In this document: positions 23,036 through 34,659 of the stretch, one piece after another
Layout of the letters: every line of letters starts with the position of its first letter
Numbering within the stretch: position 1 is the stretch's first letter
Notes under the pieces: generated by a model
Databases searched by the model: none
What the model was told of the DNA's origin: nothing
The model's input: the letters and a program-made list of their open reading frames with translations, nothing else
Program-made: the position numbers and the translations under genes
Assembly (NCBI GenBank): GCA_036365145.1
Contig: JAEOAD010000034.1
Location: 16,583,501-16,647,500 of the forward strand
Direction: 5' to 3'
DNA from: Orientallactaga sibirica
Lineage: Eukaryota > Chordata > Mammalia > Rodentia > Dipodidae
Length of the DNA: 64,000 nt

Positions 23036-24239
23036 AAAAAAAAAAAAAAGGCAAGTTCAAGATAATTGAACTAAGCAGTCAGCATAATAGGAACCTTCCT
23101 TCTGGAAGCTAGCGTATGAGATAGAAACTCCAAGTAAGGGAGGTGAAGAGACCAGACCAAAATACCCAGTAGACTGTGTAGAAGGCTTAATCATTAAACT
23201 GTGGATCCCAGGGAAAGATTTGAGTTAACCCCTACATTGAGCAATTATCCACGGTGAACTGTGTGAATTCCTATAAAATTGCAGGCCTTTGCCAAGCACT
23301 TGGTTACCAGAAAGAGCTAAAAGGTAAGACCTAAGTCCGAGGACACCACACCATCTCAGAACACTGAGAGACAACATGGGAACTGAGAGGAAAGCCACTC
23401 CTTCCCTGGAAAGCCCCCATAGAATGGAAAAGTGCTATGGGAGCTACTGGATGATAATGGTCACCAAAATGTGAATAAGCAGGAGACCCTACAAGCCATG
23501 AACAAGAACTACACATATGTGCAATAGTGGCACACAACCTTTGTGGGTAACCAACTGCCCTCCAAATGTACATGAGACCCACCCAGTGAGAGAGAGAGCT
23601 TTCAACTGTTTCTGGGAACCCAGTCAGTACCCTACGGTCAGGCTTGTACTAGTCTAAGTGGGTAGCCTTAACAAAATGCCTCTCAAGCTTCTAGGCACAT
23701 CCTCTTTAGTCAAAGCTGCTCTCACTCTTGGTCAGAGAATGTTTTATCTTTCATATGGAAGACAATACTTGGGATACCCAAAGACAATAAGCCCAAGAAA
23801 AGACAGCAGAATGCTCATAATATGATGTGCCACCTTTCCCAAACTTACCACGGTCCAAAAGAAAGTGTGGAGTAAGCAGTGATATGAGTATAGCTTCCAA
23901 TGCTAGCCCCATATCCATTCACAGGAAAATATCATTAAGCACTATGGTGAATCAAACACATCATAACAGAAACACAGAGGCTGCAGAGAAGTCAAAACTG
24001 ATAACATACATGCCAATGCTCAGGGACTGTTGCAGGAGAGGGGGTGGGAAGATTATAATATCTACAAGATGGGTAGAAATAACCTGAACAGAGCTCCCCA
24101 CAGAGAGAGAAGCCCTAATTATCCCACACTGAACACCAATAATACTACTGAGTAGGGCCCTAGGGGACACAGGGATTAATGGAAGTGGACATACTACTAC
24201 AACTAGTATTAAAAATTAACAAACTAATTTAAAAATTCA
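23036..24239 (+). mobile_element. Second L1 3' UTR fragment nested in the older L1
   Basis: Shares 3' UTR blocks with the other L1s here: AGCTACTGGATGATAATGGT, AATAGTGGCACACAACC with TGGGTAACCAACTG, and GGACTGTTGCAGGAGAGGGG. It ends in an A/T-rich tail near 24200-24239. Endonuclease sequence of the older L1 resumes directly afterwards. 5'-truncated, with no coding sequence. About 30 bases of the host L1 seem lost at the junction. Confidence 0.7.
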
Positions 24240-25866
24240 AAAAATACATAATTGAACTAGAAATGAAGTGGGACTATTTATACTAGTATCAGACTATTAC
24301 ACTGTAAACCAAAATTAGTAAGAAGATAAAATAAAGGTCATTACATAATGATTAAGAGAATAATCTATCAAGAGGATAGTACAATCATAAACATATACAG
24401 AAAACACTAGTGTAAACAATTTTTTGAAAACAACACACTCACGGTCCTATATGCAAAGACACATATTTACCTGAGTACAATAATTGGCGGTGACTACAAT
24501 ACTCTAATGTCACCAATAGATACTTATCAAAACAAAACAATCAAACAAGAGGTAAATGACACTATAGAATAAATAAACTTAACAGTCATCTACAAAATAG
24601 TCCACACAAACACTCCAGTATATACAGTTTTTTCAGAGTCTTATAAATATTGTTTAATGGAGGCTGCATTTCAGGACACAAAGCAAAGCTAACCATGTGC
24701 AGGAAGTTGAACTAATTTATTGTATTCTTACTGACTTCAATGGAATAAAACTAGAAATCAATAGCAAAAGAAGGTATATATGAACTCAGACATTTAACTA
24801 CATATAATTAAATAATGAATTGGACACCCAAGAAACCATTCAAATAATATAAAAATTCCTAAGATTGAATGAAAATGGACTTAGAGCACCCCTGTGAGAT
24901 TCAATGAAAGCAGTTCTGAGGGAAATTTATAGTTATAAATGTTTAAATCAAATGAAGTAATTATGTACTTCAAAGTCATAAAAACAAGAACAAGCAAACC
25001 CCAAATCAGTAAATAGAAAACAAAGTAAAGACCAAGAAAGAAATTAATGTAATATAAATAAAAAAGAGTTATTTCTTTGGAAAGATAAACAAGATGTTAA
25101 AATCCTTAGCCAAAAATATAAAAAAAATAAGAGAATACACAAACTAATAAACTTGGAAATGAACAATACCAACAGATAACAATGGAATTAAGAGGGTCAT
25201 TGGTCCATGATTTGGAAGCCTATATTCCAATAAAAGGGAAAAAGCAAAATAAATTATATATATATCACAAATATTAAACTGAACTATGATAGATTTAAAC
25301 AGATCTCTAATAGGCAATGAGATTTATTATGATAAAATATCTCTTAACAAAAAACCCCAGTGGATTGATAACTGAATTGTACCAAAACCTTTTAAAGAAC
25401 AAGCATCAACAATGTTTGTCAAATTAGTCCATAAAATAGAAATTGAGCTACCACTCATATTACAAAGCTAGTATTATCCTGACCCCAAAACTATATCAAG
25501 AAACACACATGCAAAAAATAAAAGAACAAGCTCTCTGGTGAATTTAGTTGTAATTTCTTAATAAAATACTAGAAAATTTAATTCAATAGTTTATTAAAAA
25601 GATTATTCAGCATAATAGTGTTGACTTGATTCCAAAAATGCTACCTTGTAAATAATGCAACAATCACATAAATTGTCTCCAATACAGATATAACATTATC
25701 ATCTCAATAGATGCAGAGAAAAAAATGATAAAAGTCCAACATTGCTTCAGGATTAAAGCCCAGAAAATACTATGTCTAGAATGAGCATAGCTTAAAATAG
25801 TAAAGGCCTTTGCCCACAAACCTGTAGTCTACATTATACTATTTCATATATATGCATTTTCACTAC

Positions 25867-25921
<55 letters not shown>

Positions 25922-27225
25922 TGGAATATACACAATGTATCTCTAACCATTTTTACTAAAATTCAGTGAGACACAAGTGTTCACTTTCTCCACTCTTATT
26001 CAGCATAGTCTTAGCTAGGGTATTGAAACAAAAGACAGAAATAAAAGAGTTACAAGTGGGAATGGAAAAGGGATACAAAAATAGGAAAAGAAGAAGTCAC
26101 ACTCTTCATATTGGTCAATGTTACAGTTAACATACATATATTATGCAAAATACTTCACCAGAAAATTCTTAGAATGTATGCACACTTTCAGCAATGTAGC
26201 AGGATACAAAATAAATATACATAATCAGTACACTCCATATATACCAATAATAAACTTGTTGAAAAAGAAACCAGGAAAACATTTCCACTCATAATAGCTT
26301 AAAAATAAAATAGTTTTGGAGCAAAACCTCAAAATGGAAATGAAATAACTCTAAAATGAAATTTTAAAATACCTAACAAAGAACGTGAAGATCACACTAG
26401 ATAATGAAAAGACCATATTGCCAAAAGCAATTTACAGATTCAATATATCTCAGTTAAAATTCCAATGACATTTTCACAGAAATACAAGGACAATCCAAAG
26501 TTTGTATGAAAATCACAAAAATGAAACAAAAGACAGAATTAAAGCAATTTTGAGCAAAAAGAACAATGTCAGAGGTATAACCACATCAGAGTTCAAGTTA
26601 TATTACAGAGACATTGTAATAAAAACAACATCATATTGGCCTGAAACAAACATTTTGGTCAGTATAATAAATCAGAGAAACAAGAAATAACTGCACAGCT
26701 ATAACCAACTAATTTTCAATGATGATTCTAAACACATACTTTGGAAAAAAGACAGTATCTTATATAAATGATACTGGGAAAATGAATTGTCATGTAGGAA
26801 AATGAAACTAGAAACTGACTTCTCACTGTGAGCAATAATCAATTCAAAATCAAAGAAATGAAACTCTGAAAATATTATATAAAAGAATAGGTAAATATAT
26901 TGCATGAGAGAGGCATGGGTAAGGACTTTTGAAACAGAATGTCTGTACCTCAGGATATGAACCTAAGAGTTGGCAAAAGAAAACTTTTTCTTGAAATTGT
27001 AAAGCTTCTGTATAGCAGTGTGGAGATATTAGAGAATGAGTGGAAGTCTGCTATCCATCTGACAGAAAATTGATATCTCAAATATCTAAAGGACTGAAGA
27101 AAACGAAATACCAAATAGACAAACAATTCAATCAAATGAGCAATTCTCAAACGATGTAGTGCAGTCAGTAAACATCAGAAATATGTTCCACATCTAGCCA
27201 GTTCATACTTTACACCTATCATTTG
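24240..27225 (+). mobile_element. Older L1, segment 3: rest of ORF2 and 3' end
   Basis: Resumes in the endonuclease (TGGGACTATTTATACTAGTA; compare the AILISDK-type block) and then passes through linker, RT and C-terminal parts. Recognisable sites are AATAGATGCAGAGAAAAAAA near 25710 (IDAEKxFD block), CACTCTTATTCAGCATAGTC near 25993 (PLLFNIV-type block), and a decayed catalytic loop near 26110. It is heavily mutated and AT-rich, with no frame over 70 residues. A TA microsatellite at 25868-25918 interrupts the RT. Probably one of the oldest L1s in the window. Confidence 0.75.
25868..25918. repeat. (TA)n microsatellite
   Basis: About 25 TA units inside the older L1 RT region. Confidence 0.95.
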
Positions 27226-29164
27226 AAACAATAAAAATTTTAGTAACCAGTATTTACTTAAAATTACCAGGAAACTCTATTCGAACTAATGATCATAACA
27301 ACATTATCTCATGTTGAAGATTTGCAAAGAATGAACTTATTACAAACCCTTTAGAGCTCTATAGTAAATGTTCAGGAAAAGTTGCCATTCTTAAATTCTT
27401 TCACAGAATTTTATCTTTTCCTTCTCAAACCTCAGAGACTGTCTAGAATATTCTAAAACAAACTGAGGATGCTGCAAGAACAATCTAATCCCATAAACCT
27501 TATACAAATGTTTAAGAAAGACTTATGATAATAATCTTCTAGAATAAGTCATTTTACCACAAAATAATTGTTTAATAACATAATCTCCTTCCCCACTGTT
27601 CTTCATTGGTTTTCCCTAAACTAGGTTTTGTGGTTTGGCCAAATATACCATTCACATTTTATGTTAATTATAGATATTGTGAACTAATATCAAAATCTGG
27701 TGGTTCTATACTCTTAGGTGTGAGGAACTGTGACCCAAACAAACTTCCAATTGGTTGTGTTGGGCATGAAGGTAGACTGGAGATAAACTGGTCACATCAA
27801 GGTGGACTTGTCATATGAATTCTCCACATAGTGTTCTCATCAGTTATGTGAATATGATAACAGAAGAGCCATTCTTTACATTCTTCATTTTTACCTGATG
27901 GTTTACTTTGTGATTTCACTGTTGTCACCCAGGGGATGAATTATCTGGGCTCATTTCACAGCCAGTAAATTACAGACATAGCCATCAAATCTCTGTCTCA
28001 TTGGGGAAAATTAATTTAAGTAGACAATCAACAAAAATACAGGAGGTTGGGAGATCCTGTTTAAATAGAAGATTCTCTATGTTCTAGAATGTACAATGAA
28101 TTGACAGCCTCAACAGCTGCCATCACCAGAGAAAACGTTTTTAAGAAAGAAAAGAAAATTGACTCATTGCAATTTCCTTTGATGAATGGTGAATTTCCAA
28201 TTATCATTTTAATTACTCAAACCAGTCTTTCAGCTGTCTTCAAGATAATAAAACCTCAACAGTGACTTTCCTTCCAAGAAGTGAACTTGACCTCCTGACT
28301 TTGAAGTCACAAGTTAAGTTTGTATTTCTCACAGGGAGTACCTTGAGCAAGTGTTCAAAGAAACTAACACCATTATATTAGGTTGCTTCCAGCACTATTT
28401 TATGTTTTTATTTTAGCCAGTGTAATATTCACTTTTCTGTATTAAAGGATATTGTTAGGATTCTAGAAACATTTTGACCTATAATTATGATATAAAATTT
28501 TAAAAAATGGATTAAGTGGGCTTTCAGTTAATTTCTATGGAGGTATCCATGATATCATCAGATTTTCTCTTGACTAACAAGCATTGACCCTTGCATAGAG
28601 TTTTAGGCTTTTTATACACATGTGCTTTGTTGTTATATATAACCAGCATTGGCAAAATTTCTAGTGTCTCATCATGATCACTTCCTTTGATATGTTCAAC
28701 CTCATGTAGCCTTCTCCAAATTTCTATCATTTTGACACACCCTAGTGATTAGTCTGTAAAAACACCACAATATTCTATGCTAGTTGTTCTACAAATGAAG
28801 GACTATACTTAGTTCATATTATATCAGAGCTTATATGAGGGATGGTATTCAGTTTGGAACAGAGCTCGATATTTGGAGTATGAGGAAGACACAACTAGCA
28901 ACTCAGCTTTGGGAAGATGAATTACAAAATAACATCCACATGTAATTACTGGGTTTAATAACATAGGCACATACTTTAACAAGTGGAAGATGCAGAACTA
29001 GAGGATTGGGTCAAATTCTTCACAATTAGAGCTATAATTTTGACTTACAATATTTGCCAATACCTGCCTGACTATCAGCCAAGGAAGTGATCTGGAGTTA
29101 TTTCTGTACTAGACTGGACGTTGGCATACACAGTCTGTTGCCTCACTCTAATATTTGTTTTTAA
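27226..29164. other. Unassigned intergenic DNA
   Basis: About 1.9 kb without a gene or a repeat family that I recognise. AT-rich, and the short frames lack any family signature. Could be unique sequence or very old repeats. Confidence 0.5.
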
Positions 29165-29445
29165 ATTATCCTGAAATCAAAATGATGATGTAAGTCTATA
29201 TTTATTGACATGGAAAGATGCCCCTCACATATTGCTGAGTAAAAATATAAAACAGGATTTAGAACAGTAAGTTTAGTATTATTCTACTTATATAAAATCC
29301 TGTGTGTATCTCAGTGTGCATCCAAAGAGAAATGTTCAACTAAATGATTGTCTCTAGATTGTGGATGCCAGATGATGGTCATTTTTCACAACATTTAAGT
29401 ATTCTGAATATATGTAATGATTATATATTAAATGTTTTCAGAAGT
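29165..29445 (+). mobile_element. Ancient L1 3' end (L1M-type)
   Basis: TTATTGACATGGAAAGATGC, TATTGCTGAGTAAAAATA, GATTGTCTCTAGATTGTGGA and CATTTAAGTATTCTGAATA follow the order of ancient mammalian L1 3' ends as I recall them. Highly diverged, non-coding. Confidence 0.6.
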
Positions 29446-29583
29446 TTACATATATTAAAATCCAAGAAAATGATGTTAGCGACTCTCATATTTTTGTGTG
29501 TGTGGTGTGTATGAATAGTGTACATGTGTGTGGTGTAGTTACTTGTATACCCCTCATGCTCATCTGTGATCCCCATGGACTCC

Positions 29584-29629
29584 TGTGGTGGCTTGAAGAG
29601 AACATTGAGTGCCCCTCTCGATTACTCAT
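29584..29629 (+). mobile_element. Possible 5' stub of a MaLR LTR
   Basis: TGTGGTGGCTTGAAGAGAAC resembles the start of the LTR beginning at 29630. Only about 45 bases, with no continuation after the inserted LTR. Confidence 0.35.
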
Positions 29630-30019
29630 TGTGGTAGTTTGAATATATGTTCCCCAATATATTCAGTGTTTTATTAGTTATAGTTTGCATCTGCAATCAC
29701 CTTGCTAGAGGCAATGTCACTGGGGGCGGGTCTTAAGGTGTGGTGGTGGGTTTGAGATTCCATTATAAAGATAAGCAAAGTGTGCATAGCAGGAGTTCCT
29801 GAAGTCTGCTGTGTGACTTTTTGGCTATAGTTTTGCTCAGTGTGCTGTGTAGTGGGCGGCTTGGTTTTTCTCTCTCTTGCCTGGTCCTGTGAGAGCAGGC
29901 CACTTCTCCTGCCATTATGGAACTTCCCCTGGATCTGTAAACTTCAATAAATAATATCCCTTCCTCCATAACTGTGCCTGGTCTGGAAGTTCATCTCGAA
30001 CCTGAAGCTGTCTGCTACA
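29630..30019 (+). mobile_element. Solo MT/ORR1-like LTR with 5-bp target duplication
   Basis: Starts TGTGGTAGTTTGAATATATG and ends GTCTGCTACA. The 5-bp duplication CTCAT lies at 29625-29629 and 30020-30024, which is the duplication length expected for ERVL-class integration. Inside are GTCACTGGGGGCGGG and a polyadenylation region CTTCAATAAATAATATCCC. About 390 bp with no internal region, so a solo LTR formed by LTR-LTR recombination. A related LTR lies at 62806-63165. Confidence 0.85.
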
Positions 30020-30446
30020 CTCATCTACCTGCTTTTATTTTTCATTTTAATTTTTTTTGCCTTTTGACAGTCTCTTAATGATTACAGAGGTTGGTGTTTG
30101 TGAGCTCCAGTGACTCTGTTCATGACAGGACTGGGGTTACAGGCATGCATGATAATGTCCAACTGTTCATGTGAGTTCTGGAAATTCACTCTCATGTGGT
30201 CTTGGGCCCATATGCATACATAGTGAGTACAACTAACTGCTGACCTATTTTTCTCAAGCTGATTATAACCTTTTAATAACATTTCTGGAGTACAGAAAGC
30301 TGTTGATGAATATAATGCAATTGGAGTCAGGTTAACATCAGGTTGCCCATCTTTTCATCCTGTGTAAGCTTTTAGGGGAAAAAAATACTGCTTAGAAGTT
30401 TACATATCTCTTCTGTAAAATAAAGAATAAGCTGTCACATAGCTTT

Positions 30447-30608
30447 TTGTTTTGTTTTGTTTTTTGGTTTATCGAGGTAGGATCTCACCCTAGTTCAGGC
30501 TGACCTGGAATTTACTATGTAGTCTCTCAGGGTGGCCTCAAACTCTTGGCGATCCTCCTACCTTTGCCTCTTGAGTGCTGGGATTAATGGCCTGTGCCAC
30601 CATGCCCC
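30447..30608 (-). mobile_element. B1 SINE with 16-bp target duplication
   Basis: Complement of B1: (TTTTG) tail, AGGTAGGATCTCACCC, GCTGACCTGGAATTTACTA, TGAGTGCTGGGATTAATGG and a CCACCATGCCCCGC end. The perfect duplication GCTGTCACATAGCTTT (30431-30446 and 30609-30624) defines the insertion exactly. Confidence 0.95.
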
Positions 30609-30624
30609 GCTGTCACATAGCTTT

Positions 30625-31712
30625 ATAATGAGTATGGACTAAGCTGACTAAGTGGTCCAAATACATGTAAGTACTTAACACATGTTAAATACTAGACGTT
30701 TGTAAACCTTCTATTTGATGTTAGATGCAACTCTAAGACAGAATAACAAGATTTAATTCCCATTAGAGGATGACTTCAGAATAGTGAGTTCTCCAAGCAT
30801 ATAGAACCAGGTCACTCTTAGTGTACCCCACGATGCAGATGGAAAACAAATGGACTCAGTATGGTCCAAGATGGGAAGATCAAAGTCATTTATTTTGATG
30901 CATTATACTCTTTCTAATGCTGGGAGATAACAACATCCCATTCATGAAAGTTAATTAGGAACAAATTCCTTCCTTTTACAGAAAATATTTGGCAATATCA
31001 GACAAGCAACATGAAGACTTAAGAGATTTTTTTTTCCTGCCTACTCTCAAGATAGTAAAGAAATCTATTTTGGTGTATTTTTGAGCACTATGTGGATTTG
31101 AGTTCCTGTATATACTTATCTATACCCCTCTCTTAACTCACACACATGCACTTGTGTATACAAACACATACATATAAATATTACAGAGGAGATATACATA
31201 TATATATGACAAAGGCTTGCACTCAGTAAGTTCCTATCCATACAAAGCAAACAGGTGTTCTACCACTGTAGCATACAATTACTGCATTGCCTCTATGTAT
31301 GATGATAGAGGATGATAGCTATAAATAAAGTTACTAATACATGGGAAGTCTCAGAAAGTTATAGAGAATGTAATATATAGGTAAAATTAAGAAATTAAAG
31401 AAATTTTCCTGTTGGGTAAAAAAGGAAAATTCCAAAGGCAGAAAACAGGATAGGGAAAAATGATATATATATAATAGGTGCTACCATAGAGTAGTCTATA
31501 ATACAAAATTTGCTGAAAAGTAACCTACAAAGAATATAGAAAACAAAATGTCTTCCTTACACCAAATTGTGGTTTTGAAAATGAACAATGCACCATAACT
31601 TCTTTACTCAAAGTTCCAAACACTTTCACATTCCTCCTGCAAAAAAGTTCCAGAATCCTATGAGTCACATGGCCATACATGGCCATGATTTTCACAACAG
31701 TCCAACTTTTGG
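30625..31712. other. Unassigned AT-rich DNA
   Basis: No gene or recognised repeat. Contains short TA-rich stretches near 31195 and 31465. Confidence 0.45.
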
Positions 31713-31807
31713 TGTTGCTGCGACCAGATGTCCCACAAAATTCATCATAAAAAAGCAAAGGTTTATTTTGGCTTACAGTTACAGGGAGGATAGTCCATCA
31801 TAGCAAG
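31713..31807 (-). mobile_element. Outer MaLR LTR, left part (host of nested LTR)
   Basis: TTTATTTTGGCTTACAGTTA and TAGTCCATCATAGCAAG are the complement of the 3' half of an ORR1/MT-type LTR. It is cut at GCAAG (31803-31807) by another LTR and continues at 32388. Joining the two sides at GCAAG gives the uninterrupted family order (CCATCAT, GCAAG, GAAAACATGGC). Confidence 0.8.
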
Positions 31808-31860
31808 TGTTACAGTTACCTTTGATTTGCTGGGACAAACAGCCAACCAGAAGCTTATGG

Positions 31861-31888
31861 AAAAAAAAAAACAAAAAAAAAAAAAAAG
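31861..31888. repeat. Interrupted poly(A) patch
   Basis: A-run broken by one C inside the nested LTR. Confidence 0.85.
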
Positions 31889-32122
31889 GTTTATCCAGTC
31901 CATGAGATTCCAGGGGAAGCACCATCATGACACAGGAATCTGGCTCATTAAATCTGCAGACAAAACCATTTGCCAGCAAGCCTAGGCAGCCAGAGCTCAA
32001 GGTGGCTCTCTACACACCTAGTGAGGTTGGACTGAAGACTTGACCCCAATGACACATCTCCTTCAGCTGTACTCTGTCTGCTGAAGACTAAGCAGAAGAT
32101 TAATCAAAAATACCTAAGGCTA

Positions 32123-32333
32123 GGGATGAAGTGATGACTCAGCAGTTAAGGAGCTTGCCTGCAAAGCCTAAGGATCTCAGTTCAATTCCCCAGTATCCAT
32201 GGATAGCCAGATACACAAGGTGATGCATATATCCGTAGTTTGTTTGCAGTGGATAGAGACCCTGGCAAGCCCATTCTTTCTGTGTCTCTTTTTCTCTCTC
32301 TATCCTTGCACATAAATGAATAAAATATGTTTT
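32123..32333 (+). mobile_element. tRNA-derived SINE inside the nested LTR
   Basis: Head ATGACTCAGCAGTTAAGGAG, B-box-like TTCAATTCCCC, body GTAGTTTGTTTGCAGTGG, CT tract and ATAAATGAATAAAAT tail. The 16-bp duplication AAAATACCTAAGGCTA (32107-32122 and 32334-32349) bounds it. Third layer of the nest. Confidence 0.93.
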
Positions 32334-32387
32334 AAAATACCTAAGGCTATAGGGGACATATATTTACATTCAAATCGCCACAGCAAG

Positions 32388-32624
32388 GAAAACATGGCTT
32401 CAGGAATGGGAGAGACCAGCTGGTCACACTTCTTGTGCACTTAGGAAGCAAAGGGTGAACACATAGTGGGTCAGGTCTACTAAACCTCAATCCTTCCTCC
32501 ATGACCCACTTCCTGTAGCAGTGCTCCACCTCCTGTAAATTCCACAACCTTCCCAAACAGAGTCACCTTCTTGCAATTCAAGCACATGAGCCCGTGAAGG
32601 ACATTTCACACTCAAACCATGACA
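32388..32624 (-). mobile_element. Outer MaLR LTR, right part
   Basis: Continues the outer LTR after the nested insertion: GAAAACATGGCTTCAGG, CCAGCTGGTCACACTTC, TCCACCTCCTGTAAATTCCA, and GGACATTTCACACTCAAACC, ending CATGACA. Confidence 0.8.
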
Positions 32625-32789
32625 CTTGAAGACTAAGTTTTCATGAAGAAAAGAAGGAGAAATAAGCATTACTACCATGTTCTATTTCTCTATGACATAG
32701 ACTAGGGTTTTAAGTAATAATAAATCTGTTTCCTTATGTATAACTTGTAGATTATAACATTAACATCAAATGGATTTTGACGAGATAAT

Positions 32790-32832
32790 ATTTTTACACA
32801 TCTAATACCAAATGAGATCTATCAATGACAAA
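32790..32832 (+). mobile_element. Ancient L1, part left of SINE
   Basis: AATGAGATCTATCAATGAC leads into the L1 at 33048 across the SINE insertion. Weak on its own. Confidence 0.35.
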
Positions 32833-33047
32833 AAATATTTTATTTATTTATTTGCAAGGAGACTGAGAGAGAAAGAGAGAGAGAGAGAGAGGTAATGAAT
32901 ATGAGAACACCAGGGCTTCTTGCTACTGCAAATGAATGTGCTACTTTGGGCAACTAGCTTTATGTGGGTACTGGACAATCAAACCCAGGACAGCAGGCTT
33001 TACAAGCAAGCACCTTCAACTGCTCAGACATCCCCTTAGCCCTAGAA
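32833..33047 (-). mobile_element. tRNA-derived SINE, old copy
   Basis: Complement of the SINE: ATTTTATTTATTTATTTGC, GA tract, CTACTGCAAATGAATGTGC, then a diverged head ending CATCCCCTTAGCCC. It interrupts an ancient L1. More mutated than most copies. Confidence 0.85.
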
Positions 33048-33865
33048 AAGATTTTTAACATCATATATCACTGGGAAGTTGCCAATTAAAAATACAATTA
33101 TATACTATGACAGTGACCTAACTGTTACAATAGCTAACATTCAAATGTTGGAAGTAGCACATGATGAAGATTTGAAGCAAATGGATCATTTATTTATTGC
33201 TGCTAGGGATACAAAATGATATAGCCACTTAACAGGCATTTCATATCAACACAATAACGTATGCACATAGAGTCCTAATGGCTTTTTCCATAATTGTCTA
33301 AACTTGGAGCATATCAGAGTTGGGAGTAGGTTCATGGAGGGACAGTAAACTTGGGTGAAAAGAGATAAGCTATTAATCCATGAAAGACATGGACAGAATT
33401 TTCATGCACATTCCTAAGTAAAATAAGTTACCTTAATAATATTTAGCAGGAATTGTTTTTAGTTATATAAAACTTTAGAAAAGCAAAACCATGTAGACAA
33501 AGGTCATTGGTCCTCAAAGGTTAGGAGAAGGGAGTTATGAATGTTCAGAACGCAGGAGATTTGGTGAAAAAAAAAAAAAACCCAAAACACTGACTCAGTA
33601 ATATAACATAATTGTGAAAACATATTATTATACATTTTGACAACCCTTAGCTTATACAACATTGAGAGTGTTTGAACTCTGACACCATCCTGGACTTTGG
33701 GTGATCAAGATAAGTCAGTGCGTGTTCATTGGAGGAAGGGGATGGGGAGGAGGCCCTACATGCGTGCACAGGAGGTACCTGAGTCATCCATGTGCTTATG
33801 TTCTACATGTTTGGACCCAAAAATGCTCCAAACAGACTTTGTAAATATTAATAAGTCATATGCCT
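33048..33865 (+). mobile_element. Ancient L1 3' end (L1ME-like)
   Basis: Follows the order of an old L1 ORF2 C-terminus and 3' UTR. GATGAAGATTTGAAGCAAAT and TTATTGCTGCTAGGGATACA come first. Then TATACAACATTGAGAGTG, TGGACTTTGGGTGATCAAGA and CAGTGCGTGTTCATTGGAGG appear near 33650-33740. These match L1ME-type 3' UTRs as I recall them. No frame remains. An A14 run is at 33567-33580. Confidence 0.7.
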
Positions 33866-33883
33866 TTTAAATATGCTTATCAA

Positions 33884-34046
33884 GCTAGGATGATGGCTCA
33901 ACAGTTAAAAGCACTTGCTTTCAAAGCCTGTTGGTCCAGTTTCAATTCCAAGTAAAGTCAACTAGGCATTAGTTTTCAGTGGCAAGATATCCTGGTTTGC
34001 ACATCCAAACACATGCACACACCACACACACAAATTTAGAAATTAA
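33884..34046 (+). mobile_element. Divergent tRNA-derived SINE with CA-rich tail
   Basis: GATGATGGCTCAACAGTTAA and GCACTTGCTTTCAAAGCC give a tRNA-like head. TTCAATTCC is B-box-like. The 3' end is CA-rich (ACACACCACACACAC), which resembles B4-type elements more than the CT-tailed family. Confidence 0.65.
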
Positions 34047-34302
34047 ATATGTTTATCAATAGCCTACTTTTATGAAATTTATGCATAACTTAATTCTATT
34101 TAAAATTATTCTTGAAAACATAAAATACTTTCAAAAATAACCTCCATCTGTGTATGGTAAAATGAAATTAAAACAATAGACCTTTAGTTTTGATAATGTG
34201 ATAATTAAAATTCAATAAGCAGAGTAATGATTCTGGCATGTATTAATATAATTAAATCATTTTCTTAAAACATTTGTTTCTGACATTGTATTATTGTTGC
34301 TG

Positions 34303-34381
34303 TTTTCCCAGAGGAATACACTCTTCAATATGGTCATGTTATTTTCTCAGAGGAATACACACTTTAATAATGGTCTTGTTA
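34303..34381. repeat. 39-bp direct tandem duplication
   Basis: Two adjacent units sharing CAGAGGAATACAC, followed by a similar TGGTCATGTTA / TGGTCTTGTTA end, offset by 39 bases. Diverged by several substitutions. Confidence 0.75.
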
Positions 34382-34574
34382 TTTTCTTCATACAGTTATT
34401 TACTAACTTTCTCAAACTTTCATGTTATCTTAAACATTTAAAATTTCTGTCAATATCTATAGAACTTACTGTGCATGTATCATAATTTTGTTGAGGAAAT
34501 ATTTTCTGTCTGTATGTGAGAAAACTCTATCTTGAGAAAAATTCATTAAATCAATCTATCATTTTGTTCTGTTT

Positions 34575-34655
34575 GCTTTGTTTTATCTTGCTGGGTTTGA
34601 CATAAGGTCCTGCACATGGTAGACAGCATTCAATCACTGTGTTGCATACCCAGCT
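34575..34655 (-). mobile_element. ID/B4-like tRNA-derived SINE fragment
   Basis: TGCTGGGTTTGACATAAGG, TGCACATGGTAGACAG and TGCATACCCAGCTC resemble the complement of an ID-type head (tRNA-Ala derived). Diverged and short. Confidence 0.5.
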
Positions 34656-34659
34656 CTCT

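Larger units (their letters stand above)
31808..32382 (-). mobile_element. ORR1-like LTR nested in another LTR
   Basis: Starts TGTTACAGTTACCTTTGATT and ends AAATCGCCACA. The 5-bp duplication GCAAG flanks it (31803-31807, 32383-32387), as expected for ERVL-type integration. The family landmarks TTTGCTGGGACAAACAGCCA and CCCCAATGACACATCTCC are readable. It is interrupted by an A-rich patch (31861-31888) and by a SINE at 32123-32333. No internal region, so a solo LTR. Confidence 0.85.

Noticed and set aside
30447..30608. 7SL RNA gene
   Set aside because: Only the short B1 part is present, flanked by a target duplication; it is a SINE.
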